From positions 9,481,431 to 9,545,430 of the forward strand of contig NC_088322.1 of the NCBI RefSeq assembly GCF_910592395.1: a stretch of DNA of 64,000 nt, written 5' to 3'. Positions 14,701 to 24,435 of this stretch are shown in pieces; the first letter of the stretch is position 1; every line of letters begins with the position of its first letter. A model generated the notes under the pieces. The model saw only the letters and a list, made by a program, of their open reading frames with translations. It ran no database searches and was not told the DNA's origin. A program made the translations under genes and the position numbers. The DNA comes from Lineus longissimus. Taxonomy: Eukaryota > Nemertea > Pilidiophora > Heteronemertea > Lineidae.

Positions 14701-17700
14701 GACCAATCTTCCTTGGATTTTTCAACATGACTTCTTGAGCTATGCTGATCCTTTCTAGTCAACATTTTTTCCTCATCTTTATGACGCCGATCTGGTGAGG
14801 GGCAAACGTCCATTGTTGATTTTCTTTCTTTAACCTTCCTGGTGCGGTGGTCTCTTTCTGTATCATCGTCTGATGAAGATTCTTGCAGCTCATCATCATG
14901 CCTGAGGCCCCTCCTATCTTGGGAGCTCTTGTTTGGAGATTCCTTGTATCTCACCACATCCGGGGAACCTTTCCGACCATGCCTTTCCGGGGACGTTGAC
15001 TTGCCTCTAATATCCTGTGAATGTCTGTTCCGGGAATCTTTTTGACTACGAGATTCAGGAGAATCTTGGTAACTTCTCCTATCCAGTGATTCCTTCGGAC
15101 TTCTCCAATGCGGGGAAATCTGCTTATTTCTTCTTTCTTGGGAGCGGTGATGACGTCTCCTGTCCGGGGAATCAATTTGACCACTCCTATCCGGGGATAC
15201 CCTTGGACTTCTACTATGAGGGGATTTCTGCTTCACTCTTTTATCTGGGGACACTTTCTGGTCTCTCCTATCTGGGGATTCCTTTTGACTTCTTCGATCT
15301 GGGGATTCCTTTGGACTTCTTCGATCTGGGGATTCCCTCAGATTTTTCCTATCCAGGGACTTCTGTTTAGTTTTCTTATCTGGGGAATCTCTTCGACTTC
15401 TCCTATCCGGGGACTTCTGCCTCATTCTCCTATTTGGGGATGTCTGTCTTGTTCTTCTATCCGGGGATGTCTGCCTTGTTCTCCTATCCAGGGATGTCTG
15501 CCTAGCTCGCCTCTCTGGGGATCCTTTCAAATTCACCTCACCTTCCCTCTCCTCACTCCTGCCTCTGCCTCTTTTCTTCAACTCAGATGCTTCCGAATCA
15601 TCATCCCCATCCACCTTGAGTTTCTTCTTCCTTTCTGACTGTCTCTCAGACCTACGACCAGGTGCTTCCTCACTTTCAACTTGTTCATCTGGTTGGCGGT
15701 CTCGAAATACACGTAAGCTCCTACGTGTCTGTCTTTCCGGGACCACTTCTGGAGATCGTTCGGACTTTGATCGATCTTTCTGGCGTCTTGTCCTGACACC
15801 TGCATCTGACACTCTTATTTCATCATCTTCATCTCCTATGCTAGCTTCTTCATTACGTATCACTTCAACCTCAGGACTAGCTATTCTGTCCCGTCGAGAT
15901 GATGAGGGCCTCATCTTCTCTGGCGTTGGTGCCACTGCTGTTCTATCTGGTGTAGCACGATCTGGGGAATAGTCCACCAATTTCAGACTCGCTTTGACAG
16001 GGATCACATCAACTTTGCTCGGCAATGGCGAAGATGGTTCTGGTGAATATGCGACCAATCGTTTACCTTTTTCAGCAACAATGGCAACTTCAGATTGTGC
16101 TTTATCGCCATATTTACCAAAGGGAACATTACGACGTTCAGGTGACGGCGACAAGGACTTCTCCGATCGTAACCGACGCCCAGCTTGCTCGGCCCTGGTA
16201 CTTCTTCTTTCTCTGCTGCTGTCTGATTGCTGCCTCCCACGTCCACTTTCCGATTCATGAGGATTACCAGAAAATACAGAATCGGAAAGTTTATCATTAA
16301 ATGATTCACTTTTTTGTTTCATTTTACGAGAATCATTTTCTACAGATTGCCGGCGCTCACTTTCAATACTTCGTCTTGTTCTACGGCGATATTGTGGAGA
16401 GGGACTGCGCTGATCACGACTATGGGTGTCCCTCCCAGACCTATTGTCATCATCCCTGTATGATCTCCGGGCAGACCTATCATGATCAGTTCCTTGAACA
16501 TCTGACCAACGACTGTCTATGTCCATGTTCGAGCTCCTCGTTCGACGTCTATCGGACTCACGACTATCTCTCCATGAGTATTCTCGATCTGGTGAACGGT
16601 GTGGAGAGGAACGATCACCACGCGAACGCAAACCTCTGTAATGTGGGGGCGACTTGCTGCGATCACGATCAACCCTTTTTCTGTCTCTACGGTCATCATC
16701 AGCCCTATCACGGGATGAATCAGAGCGTGTTTTATCTTTCAAAGACTCAGGCGGGGCAGAATCCCCAGCGAGTTGCCGCGCTTTCCATACACACGCTGAC
16801 GTATCATCACCGGACAACCTATCTCCACTCCCACCCTCTACATCATCATCTTTACTCCTAACATCACTCCCCAACGATCCATCATCTTTTTTCGCCTCTG
16901 TCACGTCATCTCCAGACTTCTCTGCTCGTGCTTTAGCAGCCTCAGACAGTAACTCTTGCTTGGTCTTGATTGCCGTGTTCCTGGGAAGGACAATGTTTCT
17001 CTTGAGCCGGTTTGACCGCACAGATCCAATGGTTAACTTGCGGTCGACTGGTTTTGGTTCCGGTTTCTCGGCCTCCTCCTCAGGTTTGTTCTTTGGGTCT
17101 TCGACCGGAATGATCTTTGGTGCGGACTTGATTGAGAAACTTATCTTTGGACCACTGTCATCAGCTGAAGAAAGAAACAGAATTTTTTTAAAGGTTACAT
17201 AAACTTCCTAATGTTGACTTTCACATAAATCTAATATCGTGGAGCTTCGATTTAAATATCTTGCCCTTTCTCTCACTTTTTATTGTTTTTTGATTCAATG
17301 TAAATTCAACCTGGATGGTTCAGTGTTTAAAATTTACCAACAACAAAATTTATATCAAAAACTTTTTTTCTCCCCAATGTTCGTTATGAAAATATTTTCC
17401 CAATAAATGTGTTGAGCAAGCCATTCTACAGTATACTACGATACAATTTAAGCATTTTTACTATGCTCACTCCCAAATTCCCTGCTCGTCCAAATATCTG
17501 GAAGAAATACCAGGAATAGAAAAAGTTAACATTGACCTACCTTTAGGGGTGACATCCTTTGATCGTCTCAAACTTCTAGTCTGACGAGGAGTGTTACTGA
17601 ACAGAGGTGACGCAATGGGTTCCTTACCAACATCCCTGCAACAAACAAAAACCTTGATGACTATTTATGCGAGTCGCACTGAATGGACCTGTAGAGCGCA

Positions 17701-19070
17701 ATACTATATTGATACATGTGGATTTAAAACTGACTTTTTAGTTCATCAACAATCACTGGAATTGAAAAATAGAAATAAGGCAAGAAATACAAAAGCGACC
17801 TGGCGAGTGTCCAACCCAATCGCAGTTCCCAGGATTCGATTTTTCACAGGTCGCTTGCCCTGGACAACCAAATCATCAGTCTATGGACAAGTTACTTCAT
17901 TCAGTGAAGTAGTAGCCCTCCAGACAAGTAGAAATTCTTGAGCTTAATCAAACACCTATCGCAGGGCAACTGTCCTATTGCTACAGACAACCAGACATGT
18001 TGGAGCACCTGCTGTTCTGGCAACTCCATAGAAAACCTTAAAATTATGATCATCACTGCTGGATCACCCTGCAAGCAGGGCTAAAATGTTAGGCACCTTT
18101 ATTTTTGCTAGACCTTGAAATCCTATTAGCAATTAGAACTCTTTCAAAACGAAGTGAATGTCAATTTCAAGGGTGGGAGGCGGCTCTTTGTTTTCCACAG
18201 AACAGCCTTCCACCCTTGAAATTGGTATTCACTTTATTTTTAAGAGTTCAAATAGCTATAGGATTTCAAATTTGAGCCAAAATGGTGATACCAATGATGG
18301 TCAATCGTTAATATTCAGCGACTTCCAAAAGCTGAATCATGAGTTTCATTCGTGTCGGCTACTAATACCTGAAATTAAAGGTCAAAGTCTGTGCTCGTGG
18401 GCATGCCCAGTAAAATAGGCAGGGCCGGTAAAAGCCAAATAGCCAAGCTGACAATCAGGAGGCCTACCCTAGCTGTTGATGAGCAGCTTTTTTTACAGAG
18501 GAAAATGTTAAACCCAGGCCTAAGCAGAAATTAGTAACACTAAAAGATTGGTCGACATTCAGTGTTCTCCACAGGGTTTTCTCAAGGTAGGGTGATACCC
18601 TTGATTTTCATGACGTTTTACCAGTGTGCAACACAAGGTCATGAAGGTAGGGTGGCCAGCAATTTGAGGTAGGGTGGCCCTGTGTAGGAACCCTCTACAA
18701 AGTTCTAGAGCAAGGTAGGGTGGCTCTTCCAAGGTAGGGTGGTAAGCTGCCAAGGTAGGATGGGCCACCCTGACAAATAGCCTTGTGGAGAACACTGGAC
18801 ATTCACACCAGTATCAGTGACATTTCCAGTCTTCTATCATGATCATTTCTACCGGCCTGGCTCCACCGAGCGCGTTCTTGGGTTCACTTCAATCTCACTA
18901 TCTGACACTATCCTATAAAAATGGGTAGTTTAGGAGCCGTATTCTATAGAGGACATGTACATCAAATAAAATGCTGCACAACACGGCTGGTAAAGTCAAT
19001 ATTCGGTTGAGAAAATGACTTACTCTGCTACACCATCAGTGGGATCTGCTGGGTCATAGAAATCGGCCAT
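197..19070 (-). CDS. SETD2: SETD2-type histone H3K36 methyltransferase, 14 exons, 3' end outside window
   Basis: Predicted chromatin enzyme that trimethylates histone H3 lysine 36 behind elongating RNA polymerase II. Exons on the minus strand, in order: 19070-19024, 17635-17541, 17164-7825, 7478-7350, 7130-7079, 6549-6265, 6054-5957, 5671-5506, 4831-4589, 4226-3503, 3378-3268, 2804-2657, 1220-1006, 759-197. Every junction has AG/GT signals and the frame stays open for 12216 nt (4072 residues). The start encodes MADFYDPADP, which resembles the MGDFYDP found near the vertebrate SETD2 N-terminus and supports this ATG. Order: long disordered RS-rich N-terminus, AWS (about 3161-3221), SET (about 3222-3348), post-SET (about 3349-3366), a low-charge middle and a Met/Pro/Gln-rich segment. 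The WW and SRI domains known from the family should lie left of base 197. The protein is much longer than the human one (about 2560 residues). Exon 14 ends in phase 0. Confidence 0.93.
1221..2656 (-). other. SETD2 intron 12, no gene seen
   Basis: An intron of 1.4 kb between the exon 12 donor (GTACGT) and the exon 13 acceptor (TTTTGCAG). A short TA run lies near 2345. No other feature was recognised. Confidence 0.6.
2906..3144. mobile_element. AAGGTAGGGTGG MITE, copy A (SETD2 intron 11)
   Basis: A 239-bp element whose ends are CAGAGTTCTCCAC and the complement of CAGTGCTCTCCAC, filled with repeats of AAGGTAGGGTGG. It matches copy B at 18560-18797 over its whole length. Flanks GATTT and CGATTT suggest a decayed target duplication. 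CAGTG-type termini are reminiscent of hAT-derived elements, but the superfamily is not certain. Confidence 0.75.
5045..5377. repeat. 56-bp tandem repeat x 6 (SETD2 intron 8)
   Basis: The unit starting CCCAAGGACYGGYCAGAGCT recurs at 5045, 5101, 5157, 5213, 5269 and 5325, an exact 56-bp period. Copies differ by a few bases. It lies wholly inside the intron between exons 8 and 9. Confidence 0.95.
5506..7478 (-). CDS. SETD2: SETD2 catalytic core exons 4-8 (AWS, SET, post-SET)
   Basis: Exons 7478-7350 and 7130-7079 encode the AWS zinc cluster, with cysteines in MVCDCTTC, CGDDCLNR, ECGSRCPC and KCTNKRF. Exons 6549-6265 and 6054-5957 encode the SET domain: GWGL at its start, YYFMAL, SRFINHSCDPNC (the pseudoknot and S-adenosylmethionine-binding NHSC) and ITFDYQFERYG. 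Exon 5671-5506 opens with the post-SET zinc cluster CYCGAENCRGFIG, then a Lys/Glu-rich linker. All canonical residues of an active H3K36 methyltransferase are present, so I infer full catalytic competence. The alternatives NSD and ASH1L are unlikely because the segment after post-SET also matches SETD2. Confidence 0.95.
5724..5768. repeat. (CAT)15 microsatellite in SETD2 intron 7
   Basis: Uninterrupted CAT/ATC trinucleotide run of about 45 bp, upstream of exon 8 on the coding strand. Confidence 0.97.
6578..6832. repeat. 41-bp tandem repeat x 6 (SETD2 intron 5)
   Basis: The unit with GATGCATTCATACAAGTGGA recurs at 6587, 6628, 6669, 6710, 6751 and 6792, an exact 41-bp period, within the intron between exons 5 and 6 and close to the exon 6 acceptor. 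Confidence 0.94.
7825..17164 (-). CDS. SETD2: SETD2 giant exon 3: disordered, RS-repeat N-terminal region
   Basis: One exon of 9340 nt (about 3113 residues) between a CAG acceptor at 17165 and a GTTAGT donor at 7824. It is almost wholly low-complexity: acidic/basic Ser-Arg-Asp-rich blocks, three tandem peptide repeat arrays, proline-rich stretches and, near the 3' end, a coiled-coil-like run of Glu, Arg and Lys (plus coordinates about 8330-8450). The last residues, ending ENIYLSE, lead into the AWS domain as in other SETD2 proteins. The coding sequence continues upstream of the first possible in-frame start near 17021, so that point is not the protein start. Such regions are known in nuclear proteins that associate with splicing factors and polymerase; any specific partner here is inference. 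Confidence 0.92.
9060..9290 (-). other. Proline/phenylalanine/glycine-rich segment of SETD2
   Basis: This encodes a PPPPPPFPGPFPNFPGMPPG-like stretch at about residues 2670-2750, followed by further poly-Pro runs. It is similar in style to proline-rich ligands of WW and SH3 domains. It could engage the protein's own WW domain (inference). Confidence 0.7.
11865..12255 (-). repeat. Coding 24-bp minisatellite, RQRSTSRG octapeptide x ~16
   Basis: A 24-bp unit (plus strand gacctctactagttgacc plus six bases) is repeated about sixteen times and encodes the octapeptide RQRSTSRG with small variations, at about residues 1685-1813. The unit is a multiple of three, so copy-number change keeps the frame open. 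The high identity between central units implies recent expansion or gene conversion. Confidence 0.92.
12530..12920 (-). repeat. Coding repeat array, GSRDRRR units in SETD2 exon 3
   Basis: Degenerate repeats of GSRDRRRSGSRDR type at about residues 1460-1590, rich in SR/RS and RD dipeptides. This is a classic RS-like composition of splicing-related nuclear proteins. Confidence 0.85.
15080..15535 (-). repeat. Coding repeat array, SPDRR-type units in SETD2 exon 3
   Basis: About fifteen degenerate units of roughly ten residues of the form RRTRQTSPD / RRSQKESPD, at about residues 590-742 of the predicted protein. The DNA shows matching 30-bp periodicity (cttctatccggggat-type motif). Each unit holds an S-P dipeptide in a basic setting, a possible proline-directed phosphorylation site (inference). 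Confidence 0.85.
18115..18270. repeat. Long imperfect foldback element in SETD2 intron 1
   Basis: The left arm begins TTGAAATCCTATTAGCAATT and the right arm ends AGCTATAGGATTTCAA. The arms pair over about 65-70 bp and meet around CAAGGGTGGGAGGC / GCCTTCCACCCTTG, with a loop of roughly 20 bases. This is the structure of a foldback MITE. Confidence 0.75.
18560..18797. mobile_element. AAGGTAGGGTGG MITE, copy B (SETD2 intron 1)
   Basis: A 238-bp element with terminal inverted repeats CAGTGTTCTCCACA...TGTGGAGAACACTG (13 bp nearly perfect), flanked on both sides by GACATT (18554-18559 and 18798-18803). Its interior, with repeated AAGGTAGGGTGG, matches copy A. There is no coding capacity. Confidence 0.82.
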
Positions 19071-19629
19071 ATTTTGTCAATGTTCGAAGCGGCATGGGTT
19101 TTGAAGGGCAAAATCGACTTAGTTTTTCTCTTTTCTTTCAACTGCAATATCAAAACGCCACCGGCTAGAGCTACATTATGATCTTATCTATCAATGGTGA
19201 TTCATCAGTCACCAACAGTTGTTTAGTTGGCGTAAAAATGGACTCAAAACATGACATTTATCGACACAACCAGCAAAGCCTAATGCAAATGCACTACGAA
19301 AGCACTGCAAGCATAGGAAATCTCGAAGTGACGCGATTTTGTTTTATACTGTTTGAAAAAATACTAAGATTTTTTAAATGCTGGTAATGTTTGAGAAGCA
19401 GTTATTTTAGTAGCAGTCATCACTCCATCCTTTTTAAATAATATTTTTCACTAAATATGGTTATGACAAAAATATAAAATATGTTAATGAGGTGTTGTTG
19501 CGTCTTTGCTTTCGAAATCGCTTTGTTGATCTCCGTTGTTCCATACATTCAATCGGGAAAAATCAAAGCAATCGCCCATAATTTGGCGAATTCTGTTCAT
19601 CAGCTAAGAAGTTCGAAATACACTTTCTT
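19071..19629. promoter_or_regulatory. Shared divergent promoter interval, SETD2 / eIF1-like
   Basis: 559 bp separate the SETD2 ATG (19070, minus) from the eIF1-like ATG (19630, plus). Both 5' UTRs and core promoters must therefore lie here unless a distant non-coding exon exists. I see no clear TATA box at a convincing spacing. The interval is AT-rich near 19330-19480. The bidirectional role is inferred from gene order. Confidence 0.5.
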
Positions 19630-20878
19630 ATGTCAATCCAGAATTTTAAATCCTCCGGTGAGAATAAGTGAAATAATGGGGTGGTTTTGAATGGGTTCCA
19701 GTTTTGCTCAATCCAAAATGGCGATGTGTCATCATTCATAATATTTTCAATGCGCAATATCCTGGTTTGTCGGTTCCTGCCACTATGTCTGTAAGGGCGT
19801 ATTAATTTTTCCAAGCATTCATTACACCATGAAGAATGTTCCACCAGCTTGTAGAGATTCTTGTTAATTACGCAGTATCAAAAGCTGTTCATTTTGACCT
19901 CGCCTTCCTTGTTTTTATTTCTACGCCTCTATTGTTGTGCTTGTCCTTATGGTACGGTACCTCTCCATTCATTCAACCAAAAACTTTAATCTATGCTTTT
20001 CTTTTCAGACCCATTTGCCCTTGAAGGAGCAAGCAACAGCACGAATGCTGCTGGCATCATACATATAAGGCTTCAGCAGCGGAATGGTCGTAAGACCTTA
20101 ACTACTGTCGCAGGTTTAGTTGTGCGTCATGTGAAACATGAGAAAGCTGTCCTGCAGAAGTGGAAGAAGGTAAACGCCATTACTAATACTCATCAAAGGA
20201 AAAATCTGTTTGGTCTAGAGTGTTTTCGCAGTCGGCCATGCTTCATTTGTCATGCCAGACTGAACCTAACTCAATCCGTCCTGGTCATTCAGGCTTGCTT
20301 TCTTTGCCTTTGGTCAGGTGATGCCGTCACATGAAACCACTCTATAGACTAGCGAGAGGAGAAAGACACGACTTCAAGTAATTCAAGTCTGTCTTTCTCC
20401 TCATGCTTGGAGGATGAGGGGGGTGCCTTGAAAGTCTGTGGTTATGTCTCCTGCTGCACATTTTTGCGATCTCTCAATATTGGCAATGTTTGGTATTTTC
20501 AGGAGTTCTGTTGTAACGGGACTATCATCCATGACAAGGGTGAGACTGTCTTCCAGCTTCAGGGAGACCATTGCGAAGACATCATGAAATTCTTGATTTC
20601 AGAAGAGATGGCCACAAAGAACCAAATCAAGGTTAGTTTTAATGCGAATGATGACGCGCTGTTTAATTTTGAACTCAATCGGTGGGGAAAGCTGTTATGG
20701 GCATGTTGAAACTTGCTTGCTTAAGATTGTAAATCAGTTGCAGCATGCTATAAGCAAGTTGCCAAGTATCATCAAATGGCCAATGATCATCTTAACTTGA
20801 AATGCATTCTATGTTTGTTTTATTCTGGTAAATAATGTGTCTTTTCGGTTCAATTTTCAGGTCCACGGTTGGAAATAA
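19630..20878 (+). CDS. eIF1/SUI1-family translation initiation factor, divergent, 111 aa
   Basis: Four exons: 19630-19657, 20009-20169, 20503-20631 and 20861-20878, joined by GTGAGA, GTAAAC and GTTAGT donors with CAG acceptors, open over 336 nt including the stop. It starts MSIQNF and continues into DPFALEG, as eIF1 starts MSxIQNLxxFDPFA. It then has IIHIRLQQRNGRKTLTTVAG, matching the family signature, and ends VHGWK, where eIF1 ends VHGF. CNGTI and FQLQGD also fit. eIF1 binds the 40S subunit and guards start-codon choice. The middle (LVVRHVKHEKAVLQKWKKEF) and the C-terminal helix differ from the usually near-invariant eIF1 sequence, so this may be a paralogue rather than the main eIF1. Length is close to the usual 113. 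It lies divergent to SETD2. Confidence 0.9.
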
Positions 20879-21620
20879 TGAGTTATTACCTCCGGTCCAC
20901 AGCTGGAATCAGAAATTTGAGCAGTTTACCTAATATGGACTGATAGCGCTTCACGATGTATATGTTATCTATGGATATATTCGTATTGTTAAAACGGTTC
21001 GCAGCTCTAGTGCCCAGCTAACAAAAACCTTTAAGAACCGAGCAAGGTTTTTGTGAAAAATGATAATTAACCAGTCTTGGATCTGAATAACACCAGGACG
21101 ACTTTCCTCTTTGCTGTGTTTTTGCCGCGGTTACTTCTTGAGTCCCAATCATGGAACTTGCAAGAAACAAGCTAGTACATGCATCAGGAAAGGTTGGATA
21201 TAGAGTTATTTTTACTCTGCAACTCCCGAGACGGAAATCATGCTCCGTTCTTAAAAACACTCAGTAGTACATAGCCACGCTTTTCTACCGTTTGTACATA
21301 GAATATTGTATCACAAAATCGTGTGTGATTTTTGTACGATTTATTACGACCAGAAGAACTATGCAGTATAATTGTTGACCAATCATCAGTCGGGCAGAAT
21401 TATGACATACTCTCGTCTGAGGAACGAATTGTACGAAAAGAAATAAGAAGTGATCACGTTGGATTCAAAATCGGGGATTTGGTTCAGGACTTGTGTTAGA
21501 AACTTTCATCTTGTGTGGAAGGATTCGACCAATTAGAATGCAATCAGTCCTGGTCTTGGTATGGTTCAGTGATGTACATATACTCACTCTGAATGCGGTT
21601 AGTTGATGGTTGACCTTATA
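20879..21620. other. 3' flank of the eIF1-like gene
   Basis: No coding exon was recognised. There is no canonical AATAAA in the first 700 bases after the stop; one lies far downstream at 22865-22870. A short inverted pair around AACAAAAACCTT / AAGGTTTTTGTG is seen near 21020-21055. Confidence 0.4.
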
Positions 21621-21777
21621 GACCCTTTTACACCAGGCGGAGGAAGCCACTGCTGCCCAAACGAACCTAAATATCTATAAGCACAATGAACAAAAGAACA
21701 TGCGGTGTGCTGCCATGCGGTCTTTTGTTTGCTACTTGTGGCCGGCAGTGGCTATCTCTGCCTGGTGTAAGGGCCTC
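21621..21777. mobile_element. 157-bp MITE with TA target duplication
   Basis: Terminal inverted repeats of about 30 bp: GACCCTTTTACACCAGGCGG on the left against GAGGCCCTTACACCAGGCAG on the right complement, both continuing into GCCACTGC. TA flanks both ends (21619-21620 and 21778-21779). The structure fits a Tc1/mariner-type non-autonomous element. Confidence 0.7.
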
Positions 21778-21824
21778 TATTGTTGAAAAGCTGGATCAAA
21801 TAAGGGTGTCTGTGTATCTTTTCT

Positions 21825-21884
21825 CAGACTGCTCACAGCTACAGTTTGAAGAGAAAAAAACGAGTTGGAGCTGTGAGCAGTCTG
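21825..21884. repeat. Perfect 16-bp stem hairpin
   Basis: CAGACTGCTCACAGCT at 21825-21840 is exactly complementary to AGCTGTGAGCAGTCTG at 21869-21884, with a 28-base purine-rich loop. Weaker pairing extends into the loop. No function can be assigned. Confidence 0.85.
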
Positions 21885-23151
21885 AACTAAAGCCCCAAAG
21901 TTCGCATTTAAGACTAGGTCTTCTCCTCTCCTTTGTGTAAATAACATGAGATAATTTGATCGTTTTGTGCCATGTTACAAAAATCTTCAAATTGGGCAGT
22001 TGGCTACTAGAGCTGTCAACTTCTCTGTCGTGGAATCATGAGATAATAGCTGATCTAAAATCGTAAAATGGTGGCAACACTGCATGCCTCTTACTTCTCT
22101 GGGATGCAAAGAGAAGTGTATTTAAGTGTAATGTGTGTAGATAAAGCTTTTAAGTAATTATTAAGTTGAGAAAAAGTTCTTTGAAAATAGCATTGTGGCA
22201 CGAGTCTCTTGAATATTTTATTGGCTGACCAAGTGAAGTACCTACAGGACTGGGCCGGTCTCCTCAAAATGCAAGGGTAGCTTTCTGTTCTGTTCTCAGC
22301 AGTTGAGTTGACAATATCGAGCACTCCAGTTCATGGTAACTACTTTTCTTGTGTTCCTTTGCCTTTTGTGAGAACTGGTGCCGCTCGATGAAAGCAAGTA
22401 TCCTGGTTGATTTACTGGTTCTGTATTATTTGAATAGGCTGGCACAATGTCACTGAAAAGTCAAGTCATGTACATACTCTTTGTGACAGCTCATTTCAAT
22501 TTTCATGGTCTTGACAAGGTTGTAAAGACCTCTTCCAATTCTGTTTGGTGTTGGTGACAATTATTGATACAGGCCTCTGCCAATTTAAACTCATTTTACA
22601 AACTTATTAGTAGGAAAACCTGATGAGTTGTATTAAAAAACATTTTGAGGTGTTGAACGTGGCTGCACAAATTTCCCATGAACCTGAAGCCGCCCTCTCA
22701 ATTGGGTTTAAAATTCTCGGCTGGAACTCTCTCACTTGGTCGCGGTAGTAACCGCACCAGTTTCCAAGGAAATATGTTTCCATTGCAAAGCCACAGACCT
22801 TTTAAAAACACTTTAGATTTTAAGCCATATTTGTTTCGGTGTGTTTGTCTTTGATACGATAAGCAATAAAATTATGACTGAAGTTTGTCTTAGTTGTTCA
22901 TCATTTGACCAAAAGCTAGTGAGAAAGCGATAGACTTCAATTCAATAGTTGCTGTCGAGTCTCCGACTGAAATCAGTTGCCAGCTGATGTGCTGAGATTG
23001 GATACATGCGTTGCAATTAACTTGTCCAACTCTATATACGCACAAGCAAGGAGGTAACGAAGGTGTCTCAAAACAGTTGGTCTAAGAGAAATGGTAGGAG
23101 GAATTACGATCGTCTGCTCCCTGCAACAGAAGGAATGCTTGTAAACACGTG
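21885..23151. other. Intergenic, nothing recognised
   Basis: AT-rich sequence without convincing exons, arrays or paired termini. AATAAA occurs at 22865. Confidence 0.4.
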
Positions 23152-23154
23152 TAA

Positions 23155-23549
23155 AGCCCGCTACACACGAGGGATTTCTCACCAACTTGGTTTGTTTTAA
23201 AATTAAGAACAGGTGCACAGGTGACTGGAAGTTGAGAGTCGTTCACCCACTCACACGAAAGACATAATCCCAGCAATATTTAGGTCCCGCACTATTTAGG
23301 CCAAAAGAGTCAAAATATGGCCCAACTATGTTGTTGACTGAATCACACGGGGACATTTCTCCCCCACACTCCTTATATAAACAAAAAATCCTTATATAAA
23401 CAAAAGATGTCGTCGAGAAATAGAACAAGTCGGTAGTGCAGCCAGCAACTCCAACCAATCGGGCAAAGTATCAGTTACCTGGTCTGGATACCTGTTATGA
23501 ATTAAAATTCCAACTAAGTTGGTGAGAAGTCCCTCGTGTGTAACGGGCT
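23155..23549. mobile_element. 395-bp MITE with TAA target duplication
   Basis: The termini AGCCCGCTACACACGAGGGA and the complement of the right end (AGCCCGTTACACACGAGGGA) match over about 37 bp, through TTCTCACCAACTT. TAA lies on both sides (23152-23154 and 23550-23552). A 3-bp TWA duplication points to the PIF/Harbinger group, though the terminus lacks the usual GG start. Confidence 0.72.
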
Positions 23550-23733
23550 TAACCCATTGATGACCTCCCCTTCAGTGTCTGGAGTTCATTTTTGTTCCAT
23601 CCAAATTACCAAGACCACACTCAACGAGGTGGAATGCATACTCTATGGGCGGCACCACGACTTGCCTAAGACCTATTAATGAACGCTTCATGAACGTCAA
23701 ATTCATTTCTTTCATGAAGTCATTCAAAGTTCT

Positions 23734-23815
23734 GAACTACGCCATCGCCATCTTCAGGGCATGGTATGGTCTTCTCAGTTCCTACTTTGCCCTGAAGATG
23801 GCGATGACGTAGTTC
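23734..23815. repeat. 28-bp stem hairpin
   Basis: GAACTACGCCATCGCCATCT... (23734-23761) pairs with 23788-23815 over 28 bp with one mismatch and a 26-base loop. TTTCATGAAG lies outside each arm, as a further direct or inverted copy. It may be the core of a foldback element. Confidence 0.8.
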
Positions 23816-24435
23816 TTTCATGAAGTACACGAGACTCCGATGACCAGCTCAAAGAGGGGGATTTGGGCCACGCAGCTCCACGTGGTTCGGCGCTGAAGGT
23901 GTTAACATCAGGCTATACACCATAAAGCTTCGATTTAGGCTCGGGATATCTGGCAAGCAGCTCGCCGAACTAACAGAACTCAATTCCATTCTTCTGTGAC
24001 AATGAGGCTCAACTGATAACGTTTTGATACATCCTGGTAACTGGTACAAATCCTGGTAACTGGTACAACAATGTTAGGATGTGACTATGTCTCCATGTCA
24101 GGCCCTTGGTTACACGGCTTTATAGATCCTTTGTCGAGACATCCTGTGTAATTTGAAGGAAGAGGAGGAACACTGGACAAAGTCGGAGGTTGCAAATGCA
24201 TTTGTTTCTAACATTTACATAATTTATTTCAAAGTTTAGCAGGCAATCAGTCTAGAGAAGTGTTTTGCACTCTGCCATTCGAAAGATTTAGAGTTGGAAT
24301 GGAGAATACAACCATATTTATTTCAAACTTTTATGATCCCATTGACATTGATAACCGTTTGTTTGTTCTTTGCTTGGCTCACTATCCATTGGGAATCTGC
24401 CTTCTACTAATTTTGATGGTTTTCGTTGGTTTTAG
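23816..24435. other. Intergenic, nothing recognised apart from a short duplicate
   Basis: A short direct duplicate, ATCCTGGTAACTGGTACAA, occurs at about 24032 and 24051. No exon was recognised. Confidence 0.4.

Larger units (their letters stand above)
17636..19023 (-). other. SETD2 intron 1
   Basis: A 1.4-kb intron between GTAAGT at 19023 and TTGCAG at 17636. It holds a foldback element (18115-18270) and MITE copy B (18560-18797). No other coding exon was recognised. Confidence 0.7.

Noticed and set aside
8008-16861. Plus-strand frames opposite SETD2 exon 3
   Set aside because: Their compositions (Ser/Leu-rich) are the antisense of the RS repeats. They are shadows without splice or start support.
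7737-17021. A free-standing 3094-residue protein starting near 17021
   Set aside because: Its first codon is GTG, the frame continues upstream to an acceptor at 17165, and the last residues run past the exon donor at 7825 into an intron. It is exon 3 of SETD2.
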